A stretch of DNA of 46,903 nucleotides from Acidovorax sp. Leaf160. GTDB lineage: Bacteria; Pseudomonadota; Gammaproteobacteria; Burkholderiales; Burkholderiaceae_C. The notes under the pieces were generated by a model. That model did not search any database, was not told the origin of the DNA, and saw nothing but the letters and a program-made list of their open reading frames with translations. The translations under genes and the position numbers were made by a program. Positions 25,602-33,479 of the stretch are shown here, one piece after another (within the stretch, counting starts at the first letter, position 1; each line of letters starts with the position of its first letter). The stretch is from contig NZ_LMOV01000015.1 in assembly GCF_001424265.1 (NCBI RefSeq), forward strand, positions 1-46,903. Direction: 5' to 3'.

Positions 25602-25970
25602 TCAGCCACCCGACCGTCTGACCTTGTAGCCCTGGGACTGCAGCGACTGCATGACGCGCTCCACATGGTCGCCCTGGACCTCGATCACGCCGTCCTTCAC
25701 CGTGCCGCCAGTACCGCAGGCCGCCTTGAGCTGTTTGCCGAGTTGCGCCAGTTCCGCCGCCGGCAGAGGCGCCCCCTTCACCAGCGTCACCGCCTTGCCC
25801 CCCCGCCCCTTCGTCTCGCGCGACACCCGCACGATGCCGTCGCCCGCAGGCACCGCCGCGGCGGCGCGGTCGGCCGCGCAGGAGCACTGCGCCACCGGCC
25901 TGCGGCAGTCCGGGCACATTCGGCCGGCATCGGTGCTGTAGACGAGGCCGCCGAGGTCGCTCAGGCGCAT
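25602..25970 (-). CDS. yciH: SUI1/YciH-family translation initiation factor-like protein
   Basis: The 122-residue product has an N-terminal Cys-rich segment (MCPDCRRPVAQCSC), which may bind a metal, followed by a SUI1/eIF1 domain with VRVSRETKGRGGKAVTLV, CGTGGTVKDGVIEVQG and a closing SLQSQGYKVRRSGG. The eIF1-like fold is linked to start-codon selection, but the bacterial role is little known. ATG 25970 follows GGAG at six bases; longer frames upstream are Gly/Arg-rich shadows. It is divergent from the DEAD-box helicase gene. Confidence 0.9.
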   Translation of the reverse strand: MRLSDLGGLVYSTDAGRMCPDCRRPVAQCSCAADRAAAAVPAGDGIVRVSRETKGRGGKAVTLVKGAPLPAAELAQLGKQLKAACGTGGTVKDGVIEVQGDHVERVMQSLQSQGYKVRRSGG

Positions 25971-26232
25971 GGCAGGCTCCGGTGGGTGAAGGCGAAAACG
26001 AGAGGCATGGCGCAGCGCGGTCAGAGGGTGGAGAAGCCGCCGATTATCCGGCCGCGTGGGCCAGGCTGCACCGGGCCAGGGCTGCACGAACCCCGGCGCC
26101 GCTTGCCCTGGGCCATCCGGCCCGGCACCGCACCCGCAACCACACCCGCAGCGCGTGCCCCACAATCGCGCCTTCACCGTCCGTCGTTCTCCGCCCCGCC
26201 GCCGTGCCGGGCCCTCACCGCAGCCTTCTTCC

Positions 26233-27600
26233 ATGCCATTCGCAGCCCTCGGCCTCTCTCCTGCCCTCGTTCACGCCGCCGAGGCGATGGGCTTTTCCGC
26301 GCCCACCCCCATCCAGTCGGCGGCCATTCCCGTGGTGCTGGAGGGTCGGGACCTGCTGGGCTGCGCGCAGACCGGCTCGGGCAAGACGGCCGCCTTTGGT
26401 CTGCCACTGCTGCAGCAGGCCCTGCCCCACGCGCAGGTCGGCAACGCAGCGGACGGCCCCCGCCGTGTGCGCGCGCTGGTGCTGGTGCCCACGCGCGAGC
26501 TGGCGGCGCAGGTGGGCGAGGTGTTGCGTGAACTCGCCCGCCACCTGCCAGCGGCACGGCTGAAGGTGGCCGTGGCCTTCGGCGGCGTATCGATCAATCC
26601 GCAGATGATGGCGCTGCGCGGGGGCGCCGACGTGATGGTCGCCACGCCGGGCCGTCTGCTGGACCTGGTGGACCACACCGCCCTGTCCCTGGCGCAGGTG
26701 CAGACGCTGGTGCTCGACGAAGCCGACCGGCTGCTGGACCTGGGCTTCGCGGACGAGTTGCACCGTGTGCTGGGCCTGCTGCCCGCGCAGCGCCAGAACC
26801 TGCTTTTTTCCGCCACCTTCCCGGACGACGTGACGCACCTGGCCCAGGCCCTGCTGCGCGACCCGGTGCGCGTGGAAGTGCCGCAGGAACCCGACACCGC
26901 GCCCGACATCGCCCAACGCGCCATTGCCGTGGACGAAAAGCGCCGCACGCAGCTCCTCAAGCAGCTCATCCAGGACGCCGGCTGGAGCCGCGTGCTGGTG
27001 TTCGTCGCCACGCAGTACGCGGCCGAACATGTGGCGGAAAAGCTCTACAAATCCGGCATCTACGCGTCACCCTTCCACGGCGGCCTGAGCCAGGGCGCGC
27101 GTCGCCAGGTGCTGCAGGAGTTCAAGGACGAGCGCTGGCAGGTGGTGGTGACGACCGATCTTGCCTCGCGCGGCATCGACATCGCCGACCTGCCCGCCGT
27201 GGTGAACTACGACCTGCCCCGCGCCGCAGCCGACTACGTGCACCGCATCGGCCGCACGGGCCGAGCGGGGGCCAGCGGCGCGGCGGTCACCTTCATCACG
27301 CCGCAGTCGCATCCGCACTGGCAGCTGATCGCACGCAAGCAGGCGTTGAGCGGGCTGCCGATCGAGCAGGTTGCCGGCTTCGAGACGGCGCTGCCGGAGG
27401 CGCCTGCCGGGTCACCGCCCGCTGGGAATCCATCGGCCTCATCCGCCTCATCGGCCCCCGGGGCGCCGCAGCGGCCGGGCAAGCTGCCGCCCGGGACAGG
27501 CGGGGTGAAGGGGTCGCGGCCGAGCAAGAAGGACAAGCTGCGGGCTGCCGCTGCTGCGGCTGCGGCAACCGCCCGGGGCCCCGACGGAGCAGAAGGCTGA
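26233..27600 (+). CDS. DEAD-box RNA helicase, RhlE-like
   Basis: The 455-residue protein has the full helicase set: the Q-motif region TPIQSAAIP, motif I AQTGSGKT, PTRELAAQ, TPGRLLD, motif II DEAD, SAT in LFSATFPDD, and late motifs DLASRGIDI and HRIGRTGRAG. The C-terminal 90 residues are Pro/Ala/Ser-rich and end in a Lys-rich stretch (SRPSKKDKLR), an RNA-binding tail as in RhlE. ATG 26233 starts at the conserved FAALGLSPAL; the upstream open frame is Pro-rich noise. It probably acts in ribosome assembly or RNA decay at low temperature. RhlE against other DEAD subtypes is a judgement from length and tail. Confidence 0.9.
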   Translation: MPFAALGLSPALVHAAEAMGFSAPTPIQSAAIPVVLEGRDLLGCAQTGSGKTAAFGLPLLQQALPHAQVGNAADGPRRVRALVLVPTRELAAQVGEVLRELARHLPAARLKVAVAFGGVSINPQMMALRGGADVMVATPGRLLDLVDHTALSLAQVQTLVLDEADRLLDLGFADELHRVLGLLPAQRQNLLFSATFPDDVTHLAQALLRDPVRVEVPQEPDTAPDIAQRAIAVDEKRRTQLLKQLIQDAGWSRVLVFVATQYAAEHVAEKLYKSGIYASPFHGGLSQGARRQVLQEFKDERWQVVVTTDLASRGIDIADLPAVVNYDLPRAAADYVHRIGRTGRAGASGAAVTFITPQSHPHWQLIARKQALSGLPIEQVAGFETALPEAPAGSPPAGNPSASSASSAPGAPQRPGKLPPGTGGVKGSRPSKKDKLRAAAAAAAATARGPDGAEG

Positions 27601-27676
27601 GCGGGCGCAGCGCGTTCCGGCGCAGCACGTGGGCAGAAGCCGACCTGCCGTCACCCGCTACCCGTCACCGCAGCCA

Positions 27677-28291
27677 CTAGAGCAGCTTCCACCGCACCAG
27701 GCGGCCCAGGCCAAAGCCCAGCAGCACCGTCGGCAGCAACAGCAGGCCTGACAACAGGGCCACGCTGACGGCACCGCGGAATCCGGGAAAGTCGGTCGCT
27801 CTACTGCCCCAATGGGAGTAGGCCCATTGCATGCCGCCCGCGACCAGGGCCAGCAAGCCGGTCAACAGCACCGCCTTCAAGCAGGCAAACCGGCCGGGCG
27901 CCAGCCCGGGCAGAACGCCGCACATCGTGCCGATCACGGCACTCGCGACCAGGCCGCTGGCGGAACGATGGCTCAGCCAGGACCCAGCCAGGAAGACCAG
28001 TAGCGATGCCGAAAACGCCAGCGCCGTCCAGCCAGGGGTGAAGCGCAAAGGCGCCCCGTGAGACGACGGCGCGGTGGGGGGCGGCACCGCCCTGGCCTGA
28101 TGAAACAGCCCCACCCCGGTCAGGCAGAGGCCGAGACCGATCCAGCCGGACACGGACCCCGCCATGGAGAGCCCCAGGAAATGGCCCAGGTAATCGACCG
28201 CGCCGAGCGGAATGACGCACCCCATCCAAAGGGCTGCCAGCCCAAGCACCTGCATCGCCGCGCCGACGAGACTGCGGGAGTTTGCTTCCAT
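27677..28291 (-). CDS. Multi-pass membrane protein of unknown function
   Basis: ATG 28291 is preceded by GGAGG at seven bases. The 204-residue product has about six hydrophobic helices, including GAAMQVLGLAALWMGCVIPL, SGWIGLGLCLTGVGLF, TALAFSASLLVFLAGSWL and the C-terminal VALLSGLLLLPTVLLGFGLG. No catalytic or transport motif is seen and no family is recognised. It is convergent with the helicase gene and separate from its upstream neighbour by about 250 bases. Confidence 0.75.
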   Translation of the reverse strand: MEANSRSLVGAAMQVLGLAALWMGCVIPLGAVDYLGHFLGLSMAGSVSGWIGLGLCLTGVGLFHQARAVPPPTAPSSHGAPLRFTPGWTALAFSASLLVFLAGSWLSHRSASGLVASAVIGTMCGVLPGLAPGRFACLKAVLLTGLLALVAGGMQWAYSHWGSRATDFPGFRGAVSVALLSGLLLLPTVLLGFGLGRLVRWKLL

Positions 28292-28538
28292 CGTTGACCT
28301 CCATGACCGTGATGGATGCGGACCATAGGCCGATGGGTGGGAGGAGGCTCCGGAATCTGCAGGAAGTACCGGTAGGCGCTACTGACGGGCTCACGCTGAG
28401 CCCTGTGGCCGGGATGGTCCTCCGCCACCCTGCAAAAGCGCGGCCGGGAGTCGGGCATGCCGCAGGCTGCCCAGGCGCTCCAACAAGGCGCTCTAACAAC
28501 GCGATCTACCAGGGCGCTCTAAACAAGCGCTCGAAGAC

Positions 28539-28925
28539 TCAGTCACCACCCCCGTCGCCTCCGCCGTCACCACCATTCCCATCGCTGCCGGCGTCGCCGT
28601 CGTCTTCATGGTGGTCAGAACCCCCGTTCGATTGGTAGCGCTTGGGCGGCTCGCCCTCGCCCGGCCGGGCGACGATCTCGACATAGAACTGCGCTGCGCC
28701 CGAGGCGGCCACGCCGTCGATCAGGCGGGTGAGGTCTTCCTCGCGCACGGGTGCGGAGTCCTGCTCGGTCGTGCCGAAGCGGCAGGCGAAGTCCCAGAAG
28801 CGCGCCCCTTCCGGCAGGGCGCGGCGGCGCTCGCGGCGCAGGTAGCGGTGGATGTCATGGCGGGCCGCGTCCAGCAGACGGTCGCGGTTCTTGCCTTCGA
28901 GTTGGAGCTGATAAGTCTTTCGCAT
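28539..28925 (-). CDS. DUF6172-type protein with acidic Gly/Asp tail
   Basis: The first 95 residues resemble a small conserved family (DUF6172 by memory): MRKTYQLQLEGKNRDRLLDAARHDIHRYLRRERRR, then PEGARFWDFACRFG and a QFYVEIVARPGE strand. The last 30 residues are a low-complexity tail of Gly, Asp, Ser and His coded by CCGCCGTCACCACC-like repeats, which may vary in length. The role is unknown. ATG 28925 has no strong ribosome binding site but the N-terminus is the conserved one. Confidence 0.75.
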   Translation of the reverse strand: MRKTYQLQLEGKNRDRLLDAARHDIHRYLRRERRRALPEGARFWDFACRFGTTEQDSAPVREEDLTRLIDGVAASGAAQFYVEIVARPGEGEPPKRYQSNGGSDHHEDDGDAGSDGNGGDGGGDGGGD

Positions 28926-28962
28926 GCCCGATCGTAACCCGCGGCACGCCCCTGCCTCACTC

Positions 28963-29010
28963 TGCTTTTCATAGCAGCCAGCGCTGAATCATGCAGCGCT
29001 GGAGCGGGTT
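28963..29010 (+). repeat. Dispersed intergenic element, diverged copy C
   Basis: A GCTTTTCATAGC remnant of the core is followed by a perfect nine-base hairpin, CCAGCGCTG (28978-28986) with CAGCGCTGG (28994-29002) and a seven-base loop. It lies just past the stop of the minus-strand aldo/keto reductase. The second hairpin corresponds to the GCGCTT-NNAT-AGCGC part of the other copies. Confidence 0.55.
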
Positions 29011-29017
29011 TTGAGGC

Positions 29018-30049
29018 TCAGTAAAGATCGCCGCCGCGGCTCGCGGCAGACAGCACGCGGGCGGGCAGCGGGTAGCCCGGGTCGGTGTAGCCGGGCGTGG
29101 ACGGATGGCCGGGTGCCACCAGCGCATCCACCAGGGCCTCGTCTTCCGGGGTGAGCTGGTAGTCCAGCGCGGGTGCGTAGTCCTGCCACTGCTGCAGCGT
29201 GCGCGGGCCGGCAATGACCGCGCTGACGGCGCGGTGCGCCAGCACCCAGGCCGTGGCGAACTGCGCCAGCGTCACGCCGCGGGCTTCGGCATGGTGCTTG
29301 AGCTGCTGGGCGATGGCCAGCGACTCCTCGCGGAACTCGGTCTGGTTCATGCGCCGGTCGCCACGGGCCGCGCGCGTGCCTTCGCCGGGCGCCTGGCCGG
29401 GCAGGTACTTGCCTGTCAGCACGCCGCGCGCCACAGGGCTGTAGGGCGTCACGCCCAGGCCGTGGTATTCGCAGGCGGGCAGGATCTCGACCTCGGGCAT
29501 GCGGTTGAGCAGGTTGTAGTAGGGCTGGCAGACCACCGGGCCGGGCATGCCCAGCTGGCGGGCGCCGTGCACCAGCTCGGCGATGCGCCAGGCACGGAAA
29601 TTGGAGACGCCCCAGTAGCGGATCTTGCCCGCGCGCAGCAGCGCATCGAGCGCGAACAGGGCTTCTTCGAGGTGCATGCCAGGGTAGTCGCGGTGCAGGT
29701 AGAGCACATCCACATGGTCGGTGCGCAGGCGCTCCAGGCTGCAGTCCAGCTCGCGCAGCATCCAGCTGCGCGAGTAATGCACTTCGTTCACCGCGTCCGA
29801 CATGCGGTTGCCGAGCTTGGTGGCCAGCACCCATTCGTGGCGCTGGCCCTGCAACAGCTGGCCGACCATGGTTTCCGACGCGCCCTTGGTGTAGACGTCG
29901 GCCGTGTCGATGTAGTTGACGCCCTGCTCGCGCGCGTCGGCCACGATGTCGGCAGCCTCTTCGCGGCTGGTCTGGTCGCCAAACATCATGGTGCCCAGGC
30001 ACAGGGCCGACACTTTGAGGTTGCTCTTGCCCAGATGGCGGTACTGCAT
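29018..30049 (-). CDS. Aldo/keto reductase
   Basis: The 343-residue NADPH-dependent reductase of the AKR superfamily carries the catalytic tetrad: Asp and Tyr in IDTADVYTKG, Lys in VLATKLG and His in VLYLHRDYPG. It has the usual TIM-barrel features, such as KIRYWGVSNF and the late cofactor-binding VSAVIAGPRTLQQ. It resembles the YajO/voltage-channel beta-subunit branch, whose natural substrates are poorly known. The slyX gene is upstream on the same strand, 75 bases away, and a repeat-type hairpin is directly downstream. Confidence 0.92.
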   Translation of the reverse strand: MQYRHLGKSNLKVSALCLGTMMFGDQTSREEAADIVADAREQGVNYIDTADVYTKGASETMVGQLLQGQRHEWVLATKLGNRMSDAVNEVHYSRSWMLRELDCSLERLRTDHVDVLYLHRDYPGMHLEEALFALDALLRAGKIRYWGVSNFRAWRIAELVHGARQLGMPGPVVCQPYYNLLNRMPEVEILPACEYHGLGVTPYSPVARGVLTGKYLPGQAPGEGTRAARGDRRMNQTEFREESLAIAQQLKHHAEARGVTLAQFATAWVLAHRAVSAVIAGPRTLQQWQDYAPALDYQLTPEDEALVDALVAPGHPSTPGYTDPGYPLPARVLSAASRGGDLY

Positions 30050-30124
30050 GGTTCCAAGCCTTTCAACGGTGGTTCAGTTCAAGCCGGGGGAGCGCAGGCG
30101 ACTCGGTTCGGTCCCTCGCCCGGG

Positions 30125-30346
30125 TCAATAGTGCGGCGGCAATTCGTCGCGCAGGTTGCGCTCGCCCGCGCCGCCGCCGGCTTCCGGCATCTGCTGGCGC
30201 AGCAGCGCCACGGTGCGGGCCAGGGCGTCGATCTCCTGCTGCTGGCGGTAGATGACGAGGTTGAGCTGGTCGAGCAGGTCTTCGGTGTAGCTGGCCTTGA
30301 TCTCCAGCTCGGTCAGGCGCTGCTCAGTGGGGTGAAGTTCGGACAT
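30125..30346 (-). CDS. slyX: SlyX-family coiled-coil protein
   Basis: The 73-residue protein is a predicted coiled coil (EQRLTELEIKASYTEDLL, then LARTVALLRQQM) and ends with the SlyX signature DELPPHY. ATG 30346 starts at MSELHPTEQ; the frame is open far upstream, overlapping the aminotransferase, but that part is an Arg/Ala-rich shadow. SlyX function is not known. The aldo/keto reductase gene follows on the same strand. Confidence 0.9.
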   Translation of the reverse strand: MSELHPTEQRLTELEIKASYTEDLLDQLNLVIYRQQQEIDALARTVALLRQQMPEAGGGAGERNLRDELPPHY

Positions 30347-30561
30347 GGGGCTATTGGAACGCATTCCGGATGGTGCGGGTCTGCGATGCCCATCCAGGCC
30401 GCGTCCCGGCGTCGACAGGTTCGGCCCGGGCCCGGACGGGCGGCGCCTCGCCCGGGCTGCTGTTGAATCGCACGCGCCAGGCGGGGGGCAACAGGGCAGA
30501 GCACGAGCCATCGCCGGCGTCGGCCTGCCCATGCCCCATCGGTGCCCCGCGCCCCGGAGGC

Positions 30562-31758
30562 TCAGCCCACCACGGCCTGGCCCAGCCGCGCCACGCCTTC
30601 GCGTATGCGGTCCACGTCGGCGGTGGCGAAAGACAGGCGCAGCGTGGCGTGGTCCGGGTTGGCGCAGAAGAACGGCGTGCCGGGCACGAAGGCCACGCCC
30701 TTGTCGATGGCGCGCTTGGCGAGCACGTTGCCGTCGGCCACCTTGCCACCGGCGCCAGTGAGCCGAGCCCAGAAGAAAAGTCCGCCGCGCGGCTGCACGA
30801 AGGTGACGGCGTCGCCCAGTTCGCTGCGCAGCGCATCGCCCATGGCCTGGGCGCGCTCGGCGTAGACGCCGCGCACGTGGTCCAGCGTGGCGGGCATGCG
30901 GCCGGCCTTGAGGTATTGCGCGGCCGTGGCCTGGGCGAAGGTGCTGGTGTGGGCGTCGCTGAACTGCTTGCACATGGTGGCCTTGGCCAGCAGCTCGGGC
31001 GGGGCGATCATCCAGCCCACGCGCAGGCCGGGTGACAGCACCTTGCTGAGCGAGCCGCAGTGCACCAGCAGCTCGCGGCTGCCCGGCACGCTGGCCGACA
31101 GGTTCAGCAAGCTGGCCGGGGGCGCCTCGCCGAAATACAGGTCGCCGTACGGGTCGTCCTCCACGATCACGGTGTTGTGGCGCACCGCCATCTCCAGCAC
31201 CGCGCGGCGCCGCTCCAGGCTGAGCGTGGCCCCGCTGGGGTTGCCGAACGTGGGGATGAGATAGACGAATTTCGGGCGGTGCTCGGCGATGAGCTTTTCC
31301 AGCGCATCGGTCTGCACGCCGTCGCCGTCGATCGGCGCGCTGATGAGCTCGGCGCCGTACAGGCGAAAGCACTGGATGGTGGCCAGGAAGGTCGGGCCTT
31401 CCACGATCACCTTGTCGCCGGGGCTGATCAGGGTCTTGCCCAGCAGGTCCAGCGCCTGCTGGCTGCCGGTGGTGACGATGAGGTCGCCCGGCGCCACGCC
31501 CGTCGCGCCCTTGGCGGCCATCAGCGCGGCCAGTTGCTCGCGCAGCGGGTTGTAGCCTTCGGTGGCGCCGTATTGCAGGGCCGCGCCGGGCTCTTCTTCC
31601 AGGGCCTGGGCGCTGGCGGCGCGCAGGCCCTCCACGTCGAACATGGCACTGTCGGGAAAACCGCCGGCAAAGCTGATGATGCCGGGCTTGCCCAGGAGCT
31701 TGAACAGCTCGCGGATGGCGGAGGTTTCTACGTTATTCAGGCGGTCGGCGAATTGCAT
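30562..31758 (-). CDS. PLP-dependent aminotransferase (class I/II, aminoadipate-type)
   Basis: The 398-residue fold-type I aminotransferase has ISFAGGFPDS near the start, the TTGSQQALDLL cofactor loop, PTFGNPSGATLS, VEDDPYGDLYF and the PLP-binding Lys in GSLSKVLSPGLRVGW. The closing RLSFATADVDRIREGV segment is typical. This pattern belongs to the group that includes 2-aminoadipate and related transaminases and the catalytic domains of MocR regulators, but no DNA-binding domain is attached here. The substrate is not known. It is probably not in the same operon as slyX, which is 215 bases away. Confidence 0.9.
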   Translation of the reverse strand: MQFADRLNNVETSAIRELFKLLGKPGIISFAGGFPDSAMFDVEGLRAASAQALEEEPGAALQYGATEGYNPLREQLAALMAAKGATGVAPGDLIVTTGSQQALDLLGKTLISPGDKVIVEGPTFLATIQCFRLYGAELISAPIDGDGVQTDALEKLIAEHRPKFVYLIPTFGNPSGATLSLERRRAVLEMAVRHNTVIVEDDPYGDLYFGEAPPASLLNLSASVPGSRELLVHCGSLSKVLSPGLRVGWMIAPPELLAKATMCKQFSDAHTSTFAQATAAQYLKAGRMPATLDHVRGVYAERAQAMGDALRSELGDAVTFVQPRGGLFFWARLTGAGGKVADGNVLAKRAIDKGVAFVPGTPFFCANPDHATLRLSFATADVDRIREGVARLGQAVVG

Positions 31759-31776
31759 GGAAGGAACGCGCAGCGG

Positions 31777-32019
31777 TCAGTGGAAAGCGCCATTGTCGCG
31801 CCATCGTCGCGCCATCGCCGCAGACGGGCAGGCATCCTCCGGCAGAGCGCGCCCGGCGCGCCTGTGCCGGGCCGCCACGCCGCGCGGCGAGCGGGGCGGC
31901 GGGCGCAGCGCGGCGCGATCGGGGTCGGCCGTGAGCCAGCAGGCCAGCAGCAGCGGCACGAACACCACCAGCAGGGCCAGCGCCATGGGCAGCGCCACCT
32001 CCGTCCACGGCAGCGTCAT
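31777..32019 (-). CDS. Small single-pass membrane protein, coupled to upstream gene
   Basis: ATG 32019 overlaps the stop of the preceding gene (ATGA). The 80-residue product begins MTLPWTEVALP, has one hydrophobic helix (MALALLVVFVPLLLACWLTA) and then a basic Arg-rich tail, so it probably has a short periplasmic N-terminus and a cytoplasmic tail. No family is recognised. The stop lies 18 bases before the aminotransferase start, so all three genes may share a transcript. Confidence 0.5.
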   Translation of the reverse strand: MTLPWTEVALPMALALLVVFVPLLLACWLTADPDRAALRPPPRSPRGVAARHRRAGRALPEDACPSAAMARRWRDNGAFH

Positions 32020-32351
32020 GGCCGGGCCGCGCCGCTGGCCGGCTGCCGCAGGGTTTCGACATGGCCGAATTCCGCGCGGGTGAGGCCGGCCACCAGCAGG
32101 CACATGCACTGCGCCACGTCGCAGCGGTGCACGTTCAGGTCCACGCAGAGCGCGTTGCGTGCGGTGTCCACGCGCATGCAGTAGCTCGCGAGGCGCCTGC
32201 CCAGCAGACCGTGCAACGCGCGCCGACAGGCGAGCGTGTCGGTGGTGGGCAGGCGCAGCGGCAGCACCACCAGAGGCGAGCCGGCAGGCTGCGGCGGGAA
32301 GGGTTGTGGCAGCGCGCGGTGCAGCGCGGCAGCGGTCGAGCGATCGAACAT
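32016..32351 (-). CDS. Hypothetical protein, first gene of a coupled pair
   Basis: The frame gives 111 residues from ATG 32351 (MFDRSTAAALHRAL); a GTG at 32405 would add 18. Neither has a clear ribosome binding site. The product has several Cys in its second half (ASYCMRVDTARNALCVDLNVHRCDVAQCMCLL, given here only to show the pattern CALC to CMC), which might bind a metal or form disulfides. No family is recognised. It overlaps the following small membrane protein by four bases. Confidence 0.5.
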   Translation of the reverse strand: MFDRSTAAALHRALPQPFPPQPAGSPLVVLPLRLPTTDTLACRRALHGLLGRRLASYCMRVDTARNALCVDLNVHRCDVAQCMCLLVAGLTRAEFGHVETLRQPASGAARP

Positions 32352-32550
32352 GGTGCTGGGGGTGGGGGCGCCGGGGAGCCGCCCTCTGACCCGGTTGGTG
32401 AACACGGCATGACTCTAGGAATCGCCCCGTCAACATGGTGTAAAGACCGGGCCTGCCCGCATATATTCGGCAGAAAGCACCGCAACTGCACCGGGCTCCC
32501 GCCCTGGCTGCGCGCCAACCACCATGCCCGCGAAGGGCCACTCTCCCCGC

Positions 32551-33189
32551 ATGAAAACCGCGCACATCGAACCCTTTTTCGCCGCCCTCAAGGCCGCGAA
32601 TCCGCTGCCGAACACGGAGCTGGAATACACCACCGTGTTCGAGCTGCTGGCCGCCGTGCTGCTGTCGGCACAGGCCACCGACGTGGGCGTGAACAAGGCG
32701 ACGCGGCGGCTCTTTCCCGTCGCGGGCACACCGCAGGCGATCCTCGATCTGGGGCTGGACGGACTGGAGGGTTACATCAAGACCATCGGCCTCTATCGCA
32801 GCAAGGCGCGCCATCTGATGGAGACGTGCCGGCTGCTGGTTGAACGCCACGGGGGCGTCGTGCCCCGCACGCGCGAAGAACTCGAGGCCCTGCCCGGCGT
32901 CGGCCGCAAGACCGCCAACGTGGTGCTGAACGTGGCCTTCGGGCAACCCACCATGGCGGTGGACACGCACATCTTCCGCGTCAGCAACCGCACGGGGCTC
33001 GCGCCCGGCAAGACGCCGCTGGCGGTGGAACTGCAGCTGATGAAGCGCGTGCCGCCCGCCTACGCGGTGGACTCGCACCACTGGCTGATCCTGCTGGGCC
33101 GCTATGTCTGCCAGGCCCGCAAGCCGCGCTGCTGGGAATGCGTGGTGGCGCCGTGGTGCGACTACCGGCCCAAGACGCCGGCACCCTGA
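32551..33189 (+). CDS. nth: Endonuclease III (DNA glycosylase/AP lyase)
   Basis: This base-excision repair enzyme removes oxidised pyrimidines. Starting at ATG 32551 gives 212 residues that align with E. coli Nth at the same numbering: Lys120 in LPGVGRKTANVVL, Asp138 in VDTHIFRV, and the iron-sulfur Cys187, Cys194, Cys197 and Cys203 (C-x6-C-x2-C-x5-C). An in-frame ATG at 32524 adds nine residues and has no better ribosome binding site. It is divergent from the hypothetical pair and convergent with the TerB-DUF697 gene. Confidence 0.96.
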   Translation: MKTAHIEPFFAALKAANPLPNTELEYTTVFELLAAVLLSAQATDVGVNKATRRLFPVAGTPQAILDLGLDGLEGYIKTIGLYRSKARHLMETCRLLVERHGGVVPRTREELEALPGVGRKTANVVLNVAFGQPTMAVDTHIFRVSNRTGLAPGKTPLAVELQLMKRVPPAYAVDSHHWLILLGRYVCQARKPRCWECVVAPWCDYRPKTPAP

Positions 33190-33230
33190 GCGTTCGCCGG
33201 GCAGCCGCGCGGGGCGCACGCAGCCTGAAA

Positions 33231-33299
33231 ATCCAAGCGTTTCAGGCCTCCAGCGCTTGTCAATCAACGACCTGTTGCTATATTATTAATAGCATCAAC
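33231..33299 (+). repeat. Dispersed intergenic element, copy D
   Basis: The core GCTAT (33277-33281), seven bases, ATAGC (33289-33293) is preceded by AGGCCTCCAGCGCTTGTCAATCAACG, i.e. a GCGCTT-type arm. On the minus strand the order is the same as in copy E. It lies after nth, in a 290-base gap that holds no gene. Confidence 0.7.
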
Positions 33300-33479
33300 A
33301 GGCCATCGAAGCGGGACCGCGCCCTGGCCTCCACAGGCTCGGGCAGAACGCCTGGCGAGGACTGCGGGAGAAAAAAGCGCCATGACCGTTCGCCCTGAGC
33401 CTGTCGAAGCGCGGACGGCGCTTGCCGGCACCCGCCCGGCGGGCCGGGGCCGCAAAAGCCCCGTCGTCCGCGCGCGACC

